Shown: positions 48,082 to 58,940 of the stretch, piece by piece
How the letters are laid out: the number at the start of each line of letters is the position of its first letter
Numbering within the stretch: the first letter of the stretch is position 1
Origin: Spinellus fusiger
Lineage: Eukaryota; Mucoromycota; Mucoromycetes; Mucorales; Phycomycetaceae
Assembly (NCBI GenBank): GCA_025094145.1
Contig: JALLLS010000026.1
Coordinates: 1 to 64,000, forward strand
Length of the DNA stretch: 64,000 bases
Direction of reading: 5' to 3'
The notes under the pieces: model-generated
The model's input: the letters and a program-made list of their open reading frames with translations, nothing else
What the model was told of the DNA's origin: nothing
Database searches by the model: none
Translations under genes and position numbers: made by a program

Positions 48082-50137
48082 TCTTCTATGTTAATCAATG
48101 AGAAAATAGCACCATTTCATACCCTTGTGCCATTTTCTTGTTTCTTGTTTCTCATTTCTGGAATTTGATTTATAAAGGAGCAAATACTAAAAGTAATAAA
48201 CCTTGATGCATAAGTGATATTGATATGTAACACACTCCAGCCTTAGTGTGGTATGATCCAATGTCCATGCCTGCATAAAACATAGATACTTTCCAAGTCT
48301 ACTATTGGTTTATGGACTGATATCTAACAATATATTTTATATGCACAGTTTCTCTTATCTAATGCCCTTCTCTGTCACTCATCCTTTAGGAAGAAGTTGC
48401 TAAGATTGATAGCATAGCAAACAATGATGAATCTTTATAACAACAAATGTCTTATCATGTCTATTGTTTATATATTGAAAGATAAGTAATAATATAAAAG
48501 TGCATTTTATATATACATCAGTAAGAATAATGCTCAGATAGTACCCTTTTCCTTTCTTTTCACAGAGTACAGCTTATTGAGTGATTAATATATTTCATGT
48601 AACCAAGAAGATTATTGCATTGTCCATGGTACATGTGTTATGTTGAATGAGAAGGTCCTCAAGGTAACAAACATCTACCTTTTAATTAAATGCTCAACAC
48701 AGTAGAATATAATTCCTCAAGTTAATAACTGAACATTTAAGCAGCAGCTTTGACTACATTAAGCACTAGTTAGAGCAAGAAGAATACACATTCATCTCTC
48801 ACTCTACCCCCCCCCCCTTATTGTAGGACAAATGTAGCAGGTGTTCGATAGTTTGAGTAGCACGACTCTTATTTCAATGGAGCAGGAATCAACGGACTGT
48901 TCTTTAATACATCCCTCTGTATGTCTTTGTATAGGTGATATAGTTAATGGAAAAAGCAGGAATAACCACACTATTATATTCTAGAACTAGTCATTTACGA
49001 GGGCTTCTCAAACAAAACGCAGATGAAATGAATAGTCATACATAGACCATCAATGTACATCTACACTTTTTTATAATTGACAAGGTATTCTAGCCTATCT
49101 ATAACAATGTAATGTATTGATAGACACAATGTATACACTATGACTATTGTGTAGTATGGATGATAAATACCAATAGGACTCATCTATTGTAAATTCCGTA
49201 GAATCTGAACCTACTTCTCTATCTATTTAGTTATTGACTTACTTAATAGAGAAAAGAATAAAGAAGAAATCCTGTTGTTTTTATTTTCTAATAATATCAA
49301 ACACAGAGACCTTTTTATTTCTTCGTTTTAAAATAGGGAGCACATGAAATAAGTTTGTTCTATTACTAGTGTTATGATTATTACTTGAAGGCGCTTGGCC
49401 CTTCATAATGGACTATGATTGATAGCACTTTGCACACATATCTCAAACCAATGTTGATCAGAGTTGTGTGTTTTACAGTTTATAGAAATAGTGTGATAAA
49501 GTGTTGGTATTTTATTATTGATTAAATATAAGAGAAATTGTATGGACTGAAAACTAAGTTGCCTCTTTGTAAACAGTATTAGCAGTAGATATACTTTTTC
49601 TTCCTAGTACCTGTGAGCTTTGAGAATTCAAAAGGGTTTACATCCCACTTATGGCTGTTTTTATTTTTTTATTTTTTATTTAAAATAAATAAGATGATTG
49701 TTAAAAGCTAACAGTATTATTAGGTTCAAGTTATAAACTAGATTAACACATGTTCGTTCTATTTTAATTCTTATTCTATTTTATGTTGCTGTATAATACT
49801 TCATCCCGATTTAATCAGTAATGTAAACAATGACTAAATGCAATTATAAGAAAACAAGACAGTTAGACCCTTTGCTATGGGTCAATAATCAATCGTGTTG
49901 ATTGAGCCATATACTATACAGAATCATTGATAGACCTCACAAAAACTAATCTTATGACTGAATAAAACACTTTTTATGCAATTTTATAATTCATTACCTA
50001 TCTACTGATAACACTATGGCATTTGCAATATGTGCTTTATTTATTCCAACTTATTACTGGTATTTTCTATAAATAATAATAACTACAAATAAACACCCAC
50101 CGAGATAACAAGAAATATAGTAATAAGAAAAGGATGA
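48082..50137. other. Intergenic, AT-rich, 2 kb
   Basis: Between convergent GPI-PLD-like and TDP1 genes. No open frame above background, no tRNA and no transposon ends; a C9 run lies near 48811-48819. Confidence 0.6.
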
Positions 50138-52324
50138 TCAGAACAGATCTTGTGTCCATGCACTCTGGCCATCCCGGTAGCGTGGTGCTGGACGAAGAAA
50201 GGGCGCTACAATCTCTGTTGATTCATAGATTGGCATGACTACCCCCAATTCCCAATTACTAAAGATATAAAAGTAAAAAAATAATAATAACATTGTTGAT
50301 GATGTTATTTATAGTGCCATTGCCTTTCGTATAAAGATGAACTATTCAGTGGCTGTACGTGAATGTTACCTCATGGATATTTTGGGTTGCTTTGATTCTC
50401 TAGAAAGGGATCTCTTTCCCCAAGCAGCTCTTGTTGCATTATGACTCCTATTAAAGTGTTTTTGGGTTAGTGTGTTCATATATACATGAATTTGTAACAG
50501 ATACACATTGGGATAAACCACACCCTGATGAAATACTTGCCCACAATACACCCATCCCATGATAGTCTCCGCTGTTTTTTGTTGAGTGGCAGGTAAAGAA
50601 GCAATAATATACTAATTATCCAATATATACACATGTACATATATATTCATATGAGGATTCATATGAGGATTCATGGGATGTTCATTCATTCTTATGACTT
50701 AATCATCTAGGCATAGTCTTCATTACCTTTGAATGCATAAGCGATCCTTCTCGATAGCTAATAGCATCACACATCACTTGTTTTGGGAAGTTGGGGTTTT
50801 TCCATGAGCTTTTACTTAGGCAAATAGTCGATGCCCCCTAAAAAATGACAAGAGATGGTATGGGTGGGGGAGGTTGATTCATTTTACTAGCAACTTACGT
50901 GTTGACCTAGTTTACTAGATTCCACTGTATTGTAACTTGGATAAATAATACTAATAGGAGGAAGTGAGGCATTCTTCTGGATCTGAGGTCTTCTTGTATT
51001 TTCATATGGATTAATCCCACAGAAAGAAGTGTAAAGTTCATGAAGATAGAGTGAGTTCATACCACCTAAAGAAGATGTCTATTCTCATGCATCTCTTTCT
51101 TTTTAATAAAAACACATCTACCCAGATTCACACTTGAATTTACCTGCATTTCTACTGTGGGTAGTCTGTTTGGGTCTACTGCACCTAGAGCTTTGATAAC
51201 TTTGGCTAGTCGTGGATGACCATAGCTCTGATACTCATCACCCTCAAATACACCTGATACAGAGGCCACAATATGAGCCTGTTCATCACACCAAGTCATC
51301 ATTAACACTCAATGAATAAAAGACGTAGGAGTGTATTCTGTCCTTGCCTTTGCTTTACTAAAGTCGTAGTCTAAAAATGCATCTTTCACAGACACAGGAA
51401 CTTGCATTTTGTCTAAGAAGTTTGTTAATTCTTTTGCAAAGGGCGGTAATGTATTAGTGGAGGATAGACACTCGGATAGTTTTGGAAAGTCCTGAATAAA
51501 CACAACATTCTCTATTGACTGATAATCGTAGCCCTCCTATACCTCATGTATTAGTCTCAGTATTCCTTTCTATGGAGAATACCTACCAAATTAGCAGAAC
51601 CAATAACCACCCGCATGGAATCCTCACGGAACAGAAGCATAAGTTTTGGGTGGAATACACCATACGTGTTACTCATCATGGGTGGCTGCAGTATGACTCG
51701 ATGAGAGCTTATTTGATTGCGGATAGCCTATTATTATTATTATTATATTGGTTACTTTAACTGTCCTACTATCCTAATAGAAGCTCAAATGTTCCTTACC
51801 GGTCTTCCGTGCCTTATAATACACATATTAACATGACTTGGAAACTGTTCTTCAATCCAATCCATGCTACATACAAAGGCTGTTACTAGTGCTTTTTTAA
51901 GAGTAGACTGTAATATTTCCTTGGTAAGTGAGTCTTTTTTCTTTTCTTTTCTTTTTTGCTGCACTCTTCCATCCATCCAGATCACTCTTTCCTTTACCTT
52001 TTCAATAATGTCCTCACATCGGATAAACTGACTCCCCACAAACCCAGGAATGTAGGTTAATTTAATGACACCCTCCCAAAAACGTGTTGGTTCCGAATAC
52101 GACGGTCTCTTTGTTGCGACGAGTGGATCCTCCAAAGCAGATCGTTTCTGAGGCGGGTTTATTGTTGCATTTAATAACTCTCTGGCTGTAAGTTGGTCGA
52201 CTGTTTTTCCTAAAGAAGCAGCAATAGCCTCTTTGATTGCTTGGGACTCCAATGCCTCCTCTTGTAACGTTTGGAATATTCCTCCCAGGGTTGGTTCACT
52301 GCGGTCTGTAGTGGGTGAACTCAT
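50138..52324 (-). CDS. TDP1: Tyrosyl-DNA phosphodiesterase 1 (TDP1)
   Basis: Exons (minus) 52324-51998, 51907-51800, 51727-51587, 51536-51348, 51278-51134, 51065-50899, 50837-50727, 50611-50541, 50447-50370, 50258-50138; 485 aa. An N-terminal ubiquitin-interacting-like motif (EALESQAIKEAIAASL) precedes two HxK catalytic sites: FHPKLMLLF (His171, Lys173) and LMHSK (His394, Lys396). SHNATRAAWG and NWELGVV follow, as in all TDP1 proteins. It removes topoisomerase I peptides from DNA 3' ends. Two introns appear to use GC donors (51279-51347, 50448-50540). Intron 1 (51908-51997) is 90 nt and free of in-frame stops. An in-frame ATG at 52393 could extend the protein by 23 residues. Confidence 0.93.
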
Positions 52325-53464
52325 GGCAAGGTGTGTAGTGTGTTGGAGGGTTTTTTTTATATAATTTAAAAAGACTGATTCGTACTGCGACAATGACTAA
52401 GGGACGATTATTTTAATCATACAAGTTGGATTCTTCTCCATGGATTGAATAATTCAATCTCTTTGATTAAGAAATGAACAGAGAGAAGGGTAGATTGTAA
52501 ATAAGAATCCAAACAGGACATGTTCATTAGAAAGAAGACGGTTGTGTGGGTGGAATTGTTACTCTTCCTTAAGATGCTTGTTGCTGTTATTATTAGATAT
52601 TATTAGGTGGTTTATTTTATTTTATTTTTTTAAAATCCGGGGATTGGGGAAGATGCACCTCCCCCTCCTCCTCCTCCTCCTTGTCCTGCCTTTATAAGTT
52701 ACCAATGCACCAATGGACTCAGAACTACCCATTTATTATAGTGTATGCACTCATCTATGCTAATATTCCAAGGAGGACAAGAGGAGCTGTTTTTGATCAG
52801 AGGCCAATAAAGCAATGTAGACGATCAGACAGGTCACACGGCAAGTTCTGTTTTTAAGGTCAAGATAAGTGTCTGAGTCACAGTCATTGTCGAATCACGA
52901 CAAATGAGAGGAGAAGATAAAGTCACGCTCTTCTATTTTTGTCTCTTCCTATAGAACAAGTCACTTTTATACTGATCAATAGTGGGTGTATTTAGGCATA
53001 AACTGAGCAATATTACAAAAACAGAATCAAAATGAAAAAGAGTGCTATTAGCATTCAAAGAACTATAGTTTTAATACTTCACCACAACACCCACACCTGT
53101 TCTCCTTTGTCTTTCCAATCCTACCAGATCTAGTGATAGGGGTGTCTTTGGGTGTCATGGCAACCCACGGAGAGTGGCTGCCATCCGAATGAATAAGCCA
53201 CCCTCGCTTCTTTTCTAATGAGTCCACCATGGATAAACACAGAAATTTGGTATTCACTGACCTACCCTTTTAGACCCAGTTGTGACCTTGTACCCACTCC
53301 TGAAATATAGAAAGTGACACTCCACGTGCTTGTTGCAATCACTACACTTTATTTGCAGTGAAGCGATCTATTAAGTCAGCAATGAATAAGTAACACCAAT
53401 GAAGCGAGTAGTAAAATAAAACAAGGATCCTCCCCACTGTGGAAAAAGAAAAAAAAAAAAGTCA
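52325..53464. other. Intergenic between divergent TDP1 and GPI protein genes
   Basis: A minus-strand frame at 53063-53257 (65 codons, ending CGCCGEVLKL) is the only coding-like stretch and is not convincing. A CT-rich patch lies at 52662-52683. Nothing else recognised. Confidence 0.5.
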
Positions 53465-53472
53465 TATAAAAA
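53465..53472 (+). promoter_or_regulatory. TATA box of GPI protein gene
   Basis: TATAAAAA lies 69 bp upstream of the ATG at 53534, followed by a CT-rich leader. This fits a strongly expressed gene. Confidence 0.65.
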
Positions 53473-53533
53473 GACCTGCTCTTCACCAGAGATTATCCTT
53501 ACCTCCCTCTTTCACTCCTTAATTTTCCCCGCT

Positions 53534-54503
53534 ATGAAGTTCGCTGTTCTCTCTTCTCTTGCTCTCCTTGCTGCCACTCTTACCAGTGCCACTCCCGGTG
53601 TATCTATTACTGCACCTGTTCAGTCAGTAAGTAATAGATGCATAACAACCCATGCATAGCAACCCATACATGCATAGCAACCCATACATACATAGCAACC
53701 CATACATGCATAGCAACCCATACATACATAGCAACAAATATATAGATAACAACACATACATACATAGCAACAAATATATAGATAACAACACATACATACA
53801 TAGCAACAAACAAGTGACTTACATTTATCCGTAGACCATCTGGCAAGCTGGCCAATCTCATGTCATCACATGGTAAAGGAGTGTTGATGTATTTCCATTG
53901 CTTATACTCTTCTTCATAGGGTGCCTACCAACTCTACTGCCACTACCATCACTCAGATTGAGTTGAAGCACGGTAACTCCGCCTTCCTTAGCTCTGTTGG
54001 TATCCTCTCCAGCACTCCTATTCCTGTCAGCCAAGGACAATTCACCTGGAACATTGACACCACCCTCCCTCCCGATGGTGCAGGTAATGTATTCTGTTTC
54101 TATCGATAATGAGTATAGTTAGTATAATGAGTAGTATAATAATGACTACAACTATTACCATCAGTACAAGAAACAAGACACTCATACATATCCCACATTA
54201 GCTGTCATTGTTATGACCACCGATGTCGGTGACCTCACCTACTCTGGCTATTTTGTCATCAGTGCTATTGCTCCCGGCACACCCAACAACTTCACTGGTC
54301 CCGCCACCCCCTTGGCTAGTACTGCTGCCCCTGTGGCCGGTGCTTCCTCCACTGCTGGTACCCCTGTTGCTGCTGGTGCCTCTGCTGGTGCCTCTGCTGC
54401 TGGTGCCTCTGCTGCTAGCACCCCCAAGTCTGCTGCTGCTGGTCTTAAGGCTGGTGTGTTGGCCATGGTCGGTGCTGTCGGTGCCTCTGTTCTCTTGCTT
54501 TAA
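53534..54503 (+). CDS. GPI-anchored secreted protein with Kre9/Knh1-like Ig domain
   Basis: Exons 53534-53626, 53835-53872, 53920-54083, 54202-54503; 198 aa. The signal peptide (MKFAVLSSLALLAATLTSA) is followed by a fungal Kre9/KNH N-terminal Ig-like domain (VSITAPVQS, TIWQAGQSHVITW, QFTWNIDTTLPPDG). A Ser/Ala/Thr-rich stalk suited to O-glycosylation follows, then a hydrophobic GPI-attachment tail (AGVLAMVGAVGASVLLL). Small residues before the tail (KSAAAG) offer an omega site. Codon choice is clearly biased toward C-ending codons compared with neighbours, suggesting high expression. It is a probable cell-surface or wall protein. Intron 1 (208 nt) is largely tandem repeat. Confidence 0.9.
53640..53811. 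repeat. Tandem repeats inside intron 1 of GPI protein gene
   Basis: About ten degenerate units of 18-26 bp built on CATACATACATAGCAACC, with a second variant ending AAATATATAGATAACAACA. Units share TAGCAAC, a half X-box. Both strands are open in one frame, giving spurious repetitive ORFs. Confidence 0.85.
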
Positions 54504-54919
54504 AAGAAGAAGAAACACAATCTATCTATCTATAGTGATGTTTTCTACTCCATCTTGTGAACTGTTTCCTCCACTCTAATAAGTAAGAACATTATTACTA
54601 GTATCATTATTATTACTATTACTATTATAGCGACACCCCAATAAAGAAATAGGTGTTTGTGTCGTGATTGAGCTTGTATTCTATTCCCCCTCATTGCTTC
54701 TTCTTTGGGATGCATTGATGGGACAATGGAAATAGTCCAAAAGTATAGCTACAAGTGATTCTATGGACAATGCATACTAAGTAAGAAGAAGAAGAAGAAG
54801 AAAAACAACGACGACAACGACAACGACCACTGCAAAACATATACTAAAGAATAGAATCCAACATATCTCATCCCACCAACTATTAATAACTATTATTTAT
54901 ACACATCCATTTATTCATC
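54504..54919. other. Intergenic between convergent genes
   Basis: AT-rich, with AAG and GAC simple repeats at 54784-54830. It holds the 3' ends of the GPI protein and kinase genes. Confidence 0.6.
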
Positions 54920-57900
54920 TTAAACAAATCTCTCCCACCACCGCCTTGATTCTGTTTCTTGTTCATTAAGCATTGTAGAGAATGTAGAACCAGTGCTTGT
55001 TGATTGTTCTCCTATAATGTATTCACAAGAATAAGTCAACAATTGTTATTATTATTATTAGTTATTAATTATTATTATTAAAAAAAAAAGATCATTTGTG
55101 TTCAATGGATTCAAGTTACCTGGTGCAGGAGGCACTGGCTCCTGTAGAGAAAGAAGATCATTACTGCTCTTGTTTACTTTTTTAATATTAGCCACCATCT
55201 TTTGGAATTTGTTGGGTTTGTTAGGAGGCAGTGCATTGGAAGAAACCTCTATCTAAGATACAAAAGATACAAAAGATCAATACCATGTCCTTGTAAAAAA
55301 AAAGTAAAAAAAAAACAAACACTCTTTTCTCTTTCTTTCTTTCTTTCTTTCTCACCTGAGGACTAGGAAGTGAACAACACCAAGCAATGTTCATTCTACA
55401 TTTAGCATGGCATATCATGGCACATGCTATATTAATGCAGTTTAATATACGATTGCATGAACTTATTACACCCACACATACCAATACAACACACTGCATT
55501 CTTCTTTACAGGTATTAGACATATCTTACATATAATGGCTAGAGGAGAAGATGCATCAGAAAGAACAGCACGTGTGTCTATGAAGTGGTGTAGTCATCTT
55601 ACCTGTTTCAAAGGTTGTCTTGATAAACTGGTGCTTTATAGGTGCCTTTTCAGCAGGCACTTTCAAGGTATCTGTGGTTGAATCTGAGTGATTCTTTGCT
55701 GGTGAAACAGACGCCACAGACTCCATTTCAGTGTCAGGGGTTTTCTTCGGGGGAAGTAGAAGTTCCGGGTACGTGTAGGAACGATAAGGACCAGTGTGAG
55801 ATCCCTTGTTGACATTAGGAGACGGTCTTGGTGGGTGCAATTTGGCAAATGGGATCATCCATGGGTGCTTTAGTAATTGTTTAGCAGAGGGTCTGTCCAG
55901 AGGATCCTTTCGAAAGCAAGCCATTAAGAAGTCCCGTAAAGGCTATCATAGGAGATAGATGGATTAGAAGTCTATGCTTTTCACTCGATTCCTTGTACTT
56001 TTTTTTTTCTCTTTTCTCTTTTCTTTCTCATTTCAATCCTAATCCTAGCCCTTGTCAGTCAAGGAGTTACCTTGGAGACTGTGGTGGGAAGGGGCGGATG
56101 GTCATCTTCTACAATATGGTAAAGTGCTGACATGGAAATAAGGTTGGCATACGGCGGCTTGCCTGTTAATAGCTCTATAATCGTACAACCAAGCGACCAG
56201 ATATCTGATTTGGCAGAGGCTCCTTCAAGCACAATCACTTCTGGTGCCATCCAGTAAGGAGTTCCCGCCAAAATATCCGCATCGTCTTGCTTTAGTCTCA
56301 GGTTAAATGAAACACCAAAATCCGTCAGTTTAACATCGCCTGTTTTGGTGGTAAGGATGTTGGCAGCCTTCAGATCACAATGCACTACATCATGAGCATG
56401 GAGATAAGCAAGTCCATTGAGGATCTTGTGAGTGAATGAAGCCACCAGTTTCTCAGGCAGACTGCCAAATGCCTTGAGAGTGGACAGCAGAGATCCATTC
56501 TCAGCATACCTACCGGGAATGAATAAGAAACAGAGTATCCTTAAACTTACTTACTCAAGAACAATATTAAGGTGTTCTTCATCCCGTACAAATCCAATGT
56601 ATTGTACGATACTTGAGCTGGCCATGCTCTTGAGGAGTTCTACTTCTAGCTAATGCAGTTGTATTAGTAAAGGATGATTTTGGACAGTAAAGAAGGTTTA
56701 CCATGATTTCATGGTTCACATCGACATTCTCTACTTTAATGCGTTTGATAGCAACACTCTCGCCTGTTTGCATGTCCAATGCTCTAGGTACAAGGGAGTG
56801 AGTGAGTGGGTGAGTGAGTGATACTAGCCAATGCAGTAGAGTAAAGCATGATTACCTGTAGACAGTACCAAATTGTCCTTTGCCTATACAGTTGCCCAAT
56901 TGCTAATCCATGCCAAGAGAGTAGACATTTGAAGATGGGATATTGAGTATTAGATATTAGGCATTCAATCGTCATCAGTATACATAATAAAGACAACTAC
57001 TGTGGCTTACATAATGTGTTCCAATAGCGCCATTCTCTTTTTGCATCACAATCTTAACATTGTTTTGTTTGAGGTAGTTTGAAGAAGCCAAGCTGACTTG
57101 GGACAGAGTGGCTTTTGTTTGGATCGATTGGCTTGTTTTGGGATGGGGTGTGTGGCGAGACAGTGTGGACATTGGTGTGGAGCGAGAAGGAGCAGGGTAG
57201 AGACTTGGATCGGCTGTCATGGGAGTCTTTAGCAGAGGACTTGACTGTTTCTTGGAGAGTCTTCTCCTTGAATGGAAGTGAGAAGGCGTCTTTAACGCTG
57301 GACTTGACTGTTGTTTTACAATCCTTGCTCTTGTGCCTGGTGTCTTTATCGCACCCATGTCATCCAGTGATACAGGCGAATCAAATATTAAGGAAGGGGG
57401 CCGACTGAGGCTGTTATAACCACTGTCTGGTATATATTGACTGTTTTTTGAAGGTGAAAGTGTGAATTGTTGCAAGGTAGACATGAACGTATCTGTTTGT
57501 TTTTGTAATGAGGATGGAGGAGGAGAAAGAGAAGGAAGAGGAGGAGAGGTGGATAGGAGGGGTGGTAGTGGTAGAAAGGGAGAAGCTGGTGAAGTAATAA
57601 ACACTTTACGAACATCGTTGCTTCTTTTTGCTCGGATAGGCTGAACAGATGTATGTGTAGGCGACACTTTGTTGGATTGTGTACTGTGGAATCGGTTCAT
57701 TAAGTTATCTTTAGGTGGGTTTTGCTTAGCATTGAATCTTGCAAGGGTAAGGATGGTATTTACGACCTAGCATAGATATACAAAGAAAGGTTATTCCTAT
57801 ACATTCCCATCTATCTACTGTGCTTCTCTGCTTGATAGGTAGGCATGGGTAGGCATGGGTAGGCATAGGTGAGTGTTTCTCTTACAGCAATCATGTCTTT

Positions 57901-58469
57901 GGCTTCATATAAATCTACTGTCTGAAATAATTCCGAACTTTGCAATCCCAGCTAATACAATTCAAATCAACACCTTTTGCCTTGTACTTTTCTTTTTCCT
58001 CTTCTTCTTTTTACATCTACACCACTCTCCGTGCATTTGCTTACTTCATGGGCTGCTTGTAGAAATAAACCAATATTGTTCATCTATACAGGGATAAGTA
58101 CTTGGCTACAATGCTAAAGAATAGCTTGCCTTGATAAATGGAAGATTTTTACGCCCAATCGTAGTCACAGCACCTGGATGGATACGATTGATCACTCTAC
58201 AACTGTCTTAGTCATTGTTCTTATATATATATATATATATGATGTGTCTCTCTATCTACAAAAAAGACCAAAGAGGCTTACTCGCAAAGAAGAATTCCAT
58301 CTTGTAGTTCTTTATGAAGATCCTCCGAGTCTAGGTGTAATTCAAGCGTTGTCTCGAGAAAAGATTGGGCAGCAAGTTGGTCTCGTTTCTGCTGTTGGTC
58401 TCTTAACTGGCCACAGAGCCTGTCAGTACTACTAGAGAACTTGGACTTGGACTTATAGACAGCTGCCAT
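54920..58469 (-). CDS. Calponin-homology domain fused to a Cdc7/SepH/Cdc15-type septation kinase with C1-like zinc finger
   Basis: Exons (minus) 58469-58282, 58196-58130, 58083-58045, 57951-57886, 57766-57011, 56902-56856, 56783-56702, 56649-56555, 56509-56071, 55942-55603, 55538-55482, 55426-55356, 55252-55120, 55011-54920; 823 aa. Residues ~45-132 form a CH domain (LQDGILLCEVINRIHPGAV, MNNIGLFLQAAHELG, FQTVDLYEAKDM). After a Ser/Pro-rich linker, the kinase starts near 373: IGKGQFG loop, VAIK Lys401, HCDLKAAN (Cys in place of the HRD Arg, which I recall from fungal Cdc15-type kinases), DFG 510-512, GTPYWMAPE. Residues ~710-743 are Cys/His-rich like a C1 finger. CH and kinase parts share exon 57766-57011 without interruption. 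Intron 58084-58129 appears GC-AG. SIN kinases trigger septation; a CH domain would suggest direct actin or cytoskeletal binding. Confidence 0.85.
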
Positions 58470-58535
58470 GTAATCTAAGAGTGTGTTTCTATTTCTATAG
58501 ATGGATATACAGGCAGAAGTAGAGATAGAAAACAA

Positions 58536-58611
58536 AGATAGAGATAGAGATAGAGATAGAGATAGAAATAGAAATAGAAATAGAAATAGAAATAGAAATA
58601 GAAATAGAGAT
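58536..58611. repeat. GATAGA/AATAGA hexanucleotide minisatellite
   Basis: About 12 tandem units of GATAGA changing to AATAGA. It lies 67-142 bp upstream of the CH-kinase start codon, so within its promoter or leader. Confidence 0.85.
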
Positions 58612-58940
58612 ACTACAGATAGATGGCTGTATCAAACTGCAGGTAGGGTGGGCAGGTGTATTTATAGTCACAGCTTATGCTCTATCTACAGCTATAGATA
58701 GATCAGTAGGTAAACAAATAGATGGCTATGGAGATGCCAGTACAGAGGAGATAAAAATAGTCAAGGAAGAAAGAGGAGCATTCCCTTTCAATAGGCCTTA
58801 CGATGGACGGTTCATGAATTACCAACAAGGTCACACATATGCCTACATTTAGAGCAACAATAAACAATCCATGAAAGGAAGATGACATATCCTAAAAGTC
58901 TTTCTTTTGTTTATGTTTTTTTTATTATTCCTTAAAGAAT

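Noticed and set aside
53063..53257. 65-codon minus-strand frame ending CGCCGEVLKL
   Set aside because: Two Cys pairs hint at a finger, but there is no complete domain, no second exon and no conservation I can recognise.
53640..53811. CRISPR-like array
   Set aside because: Units are directly tandem with no unique spacers, lie in an intron of a fungal gene, and vary like a minisatellite.
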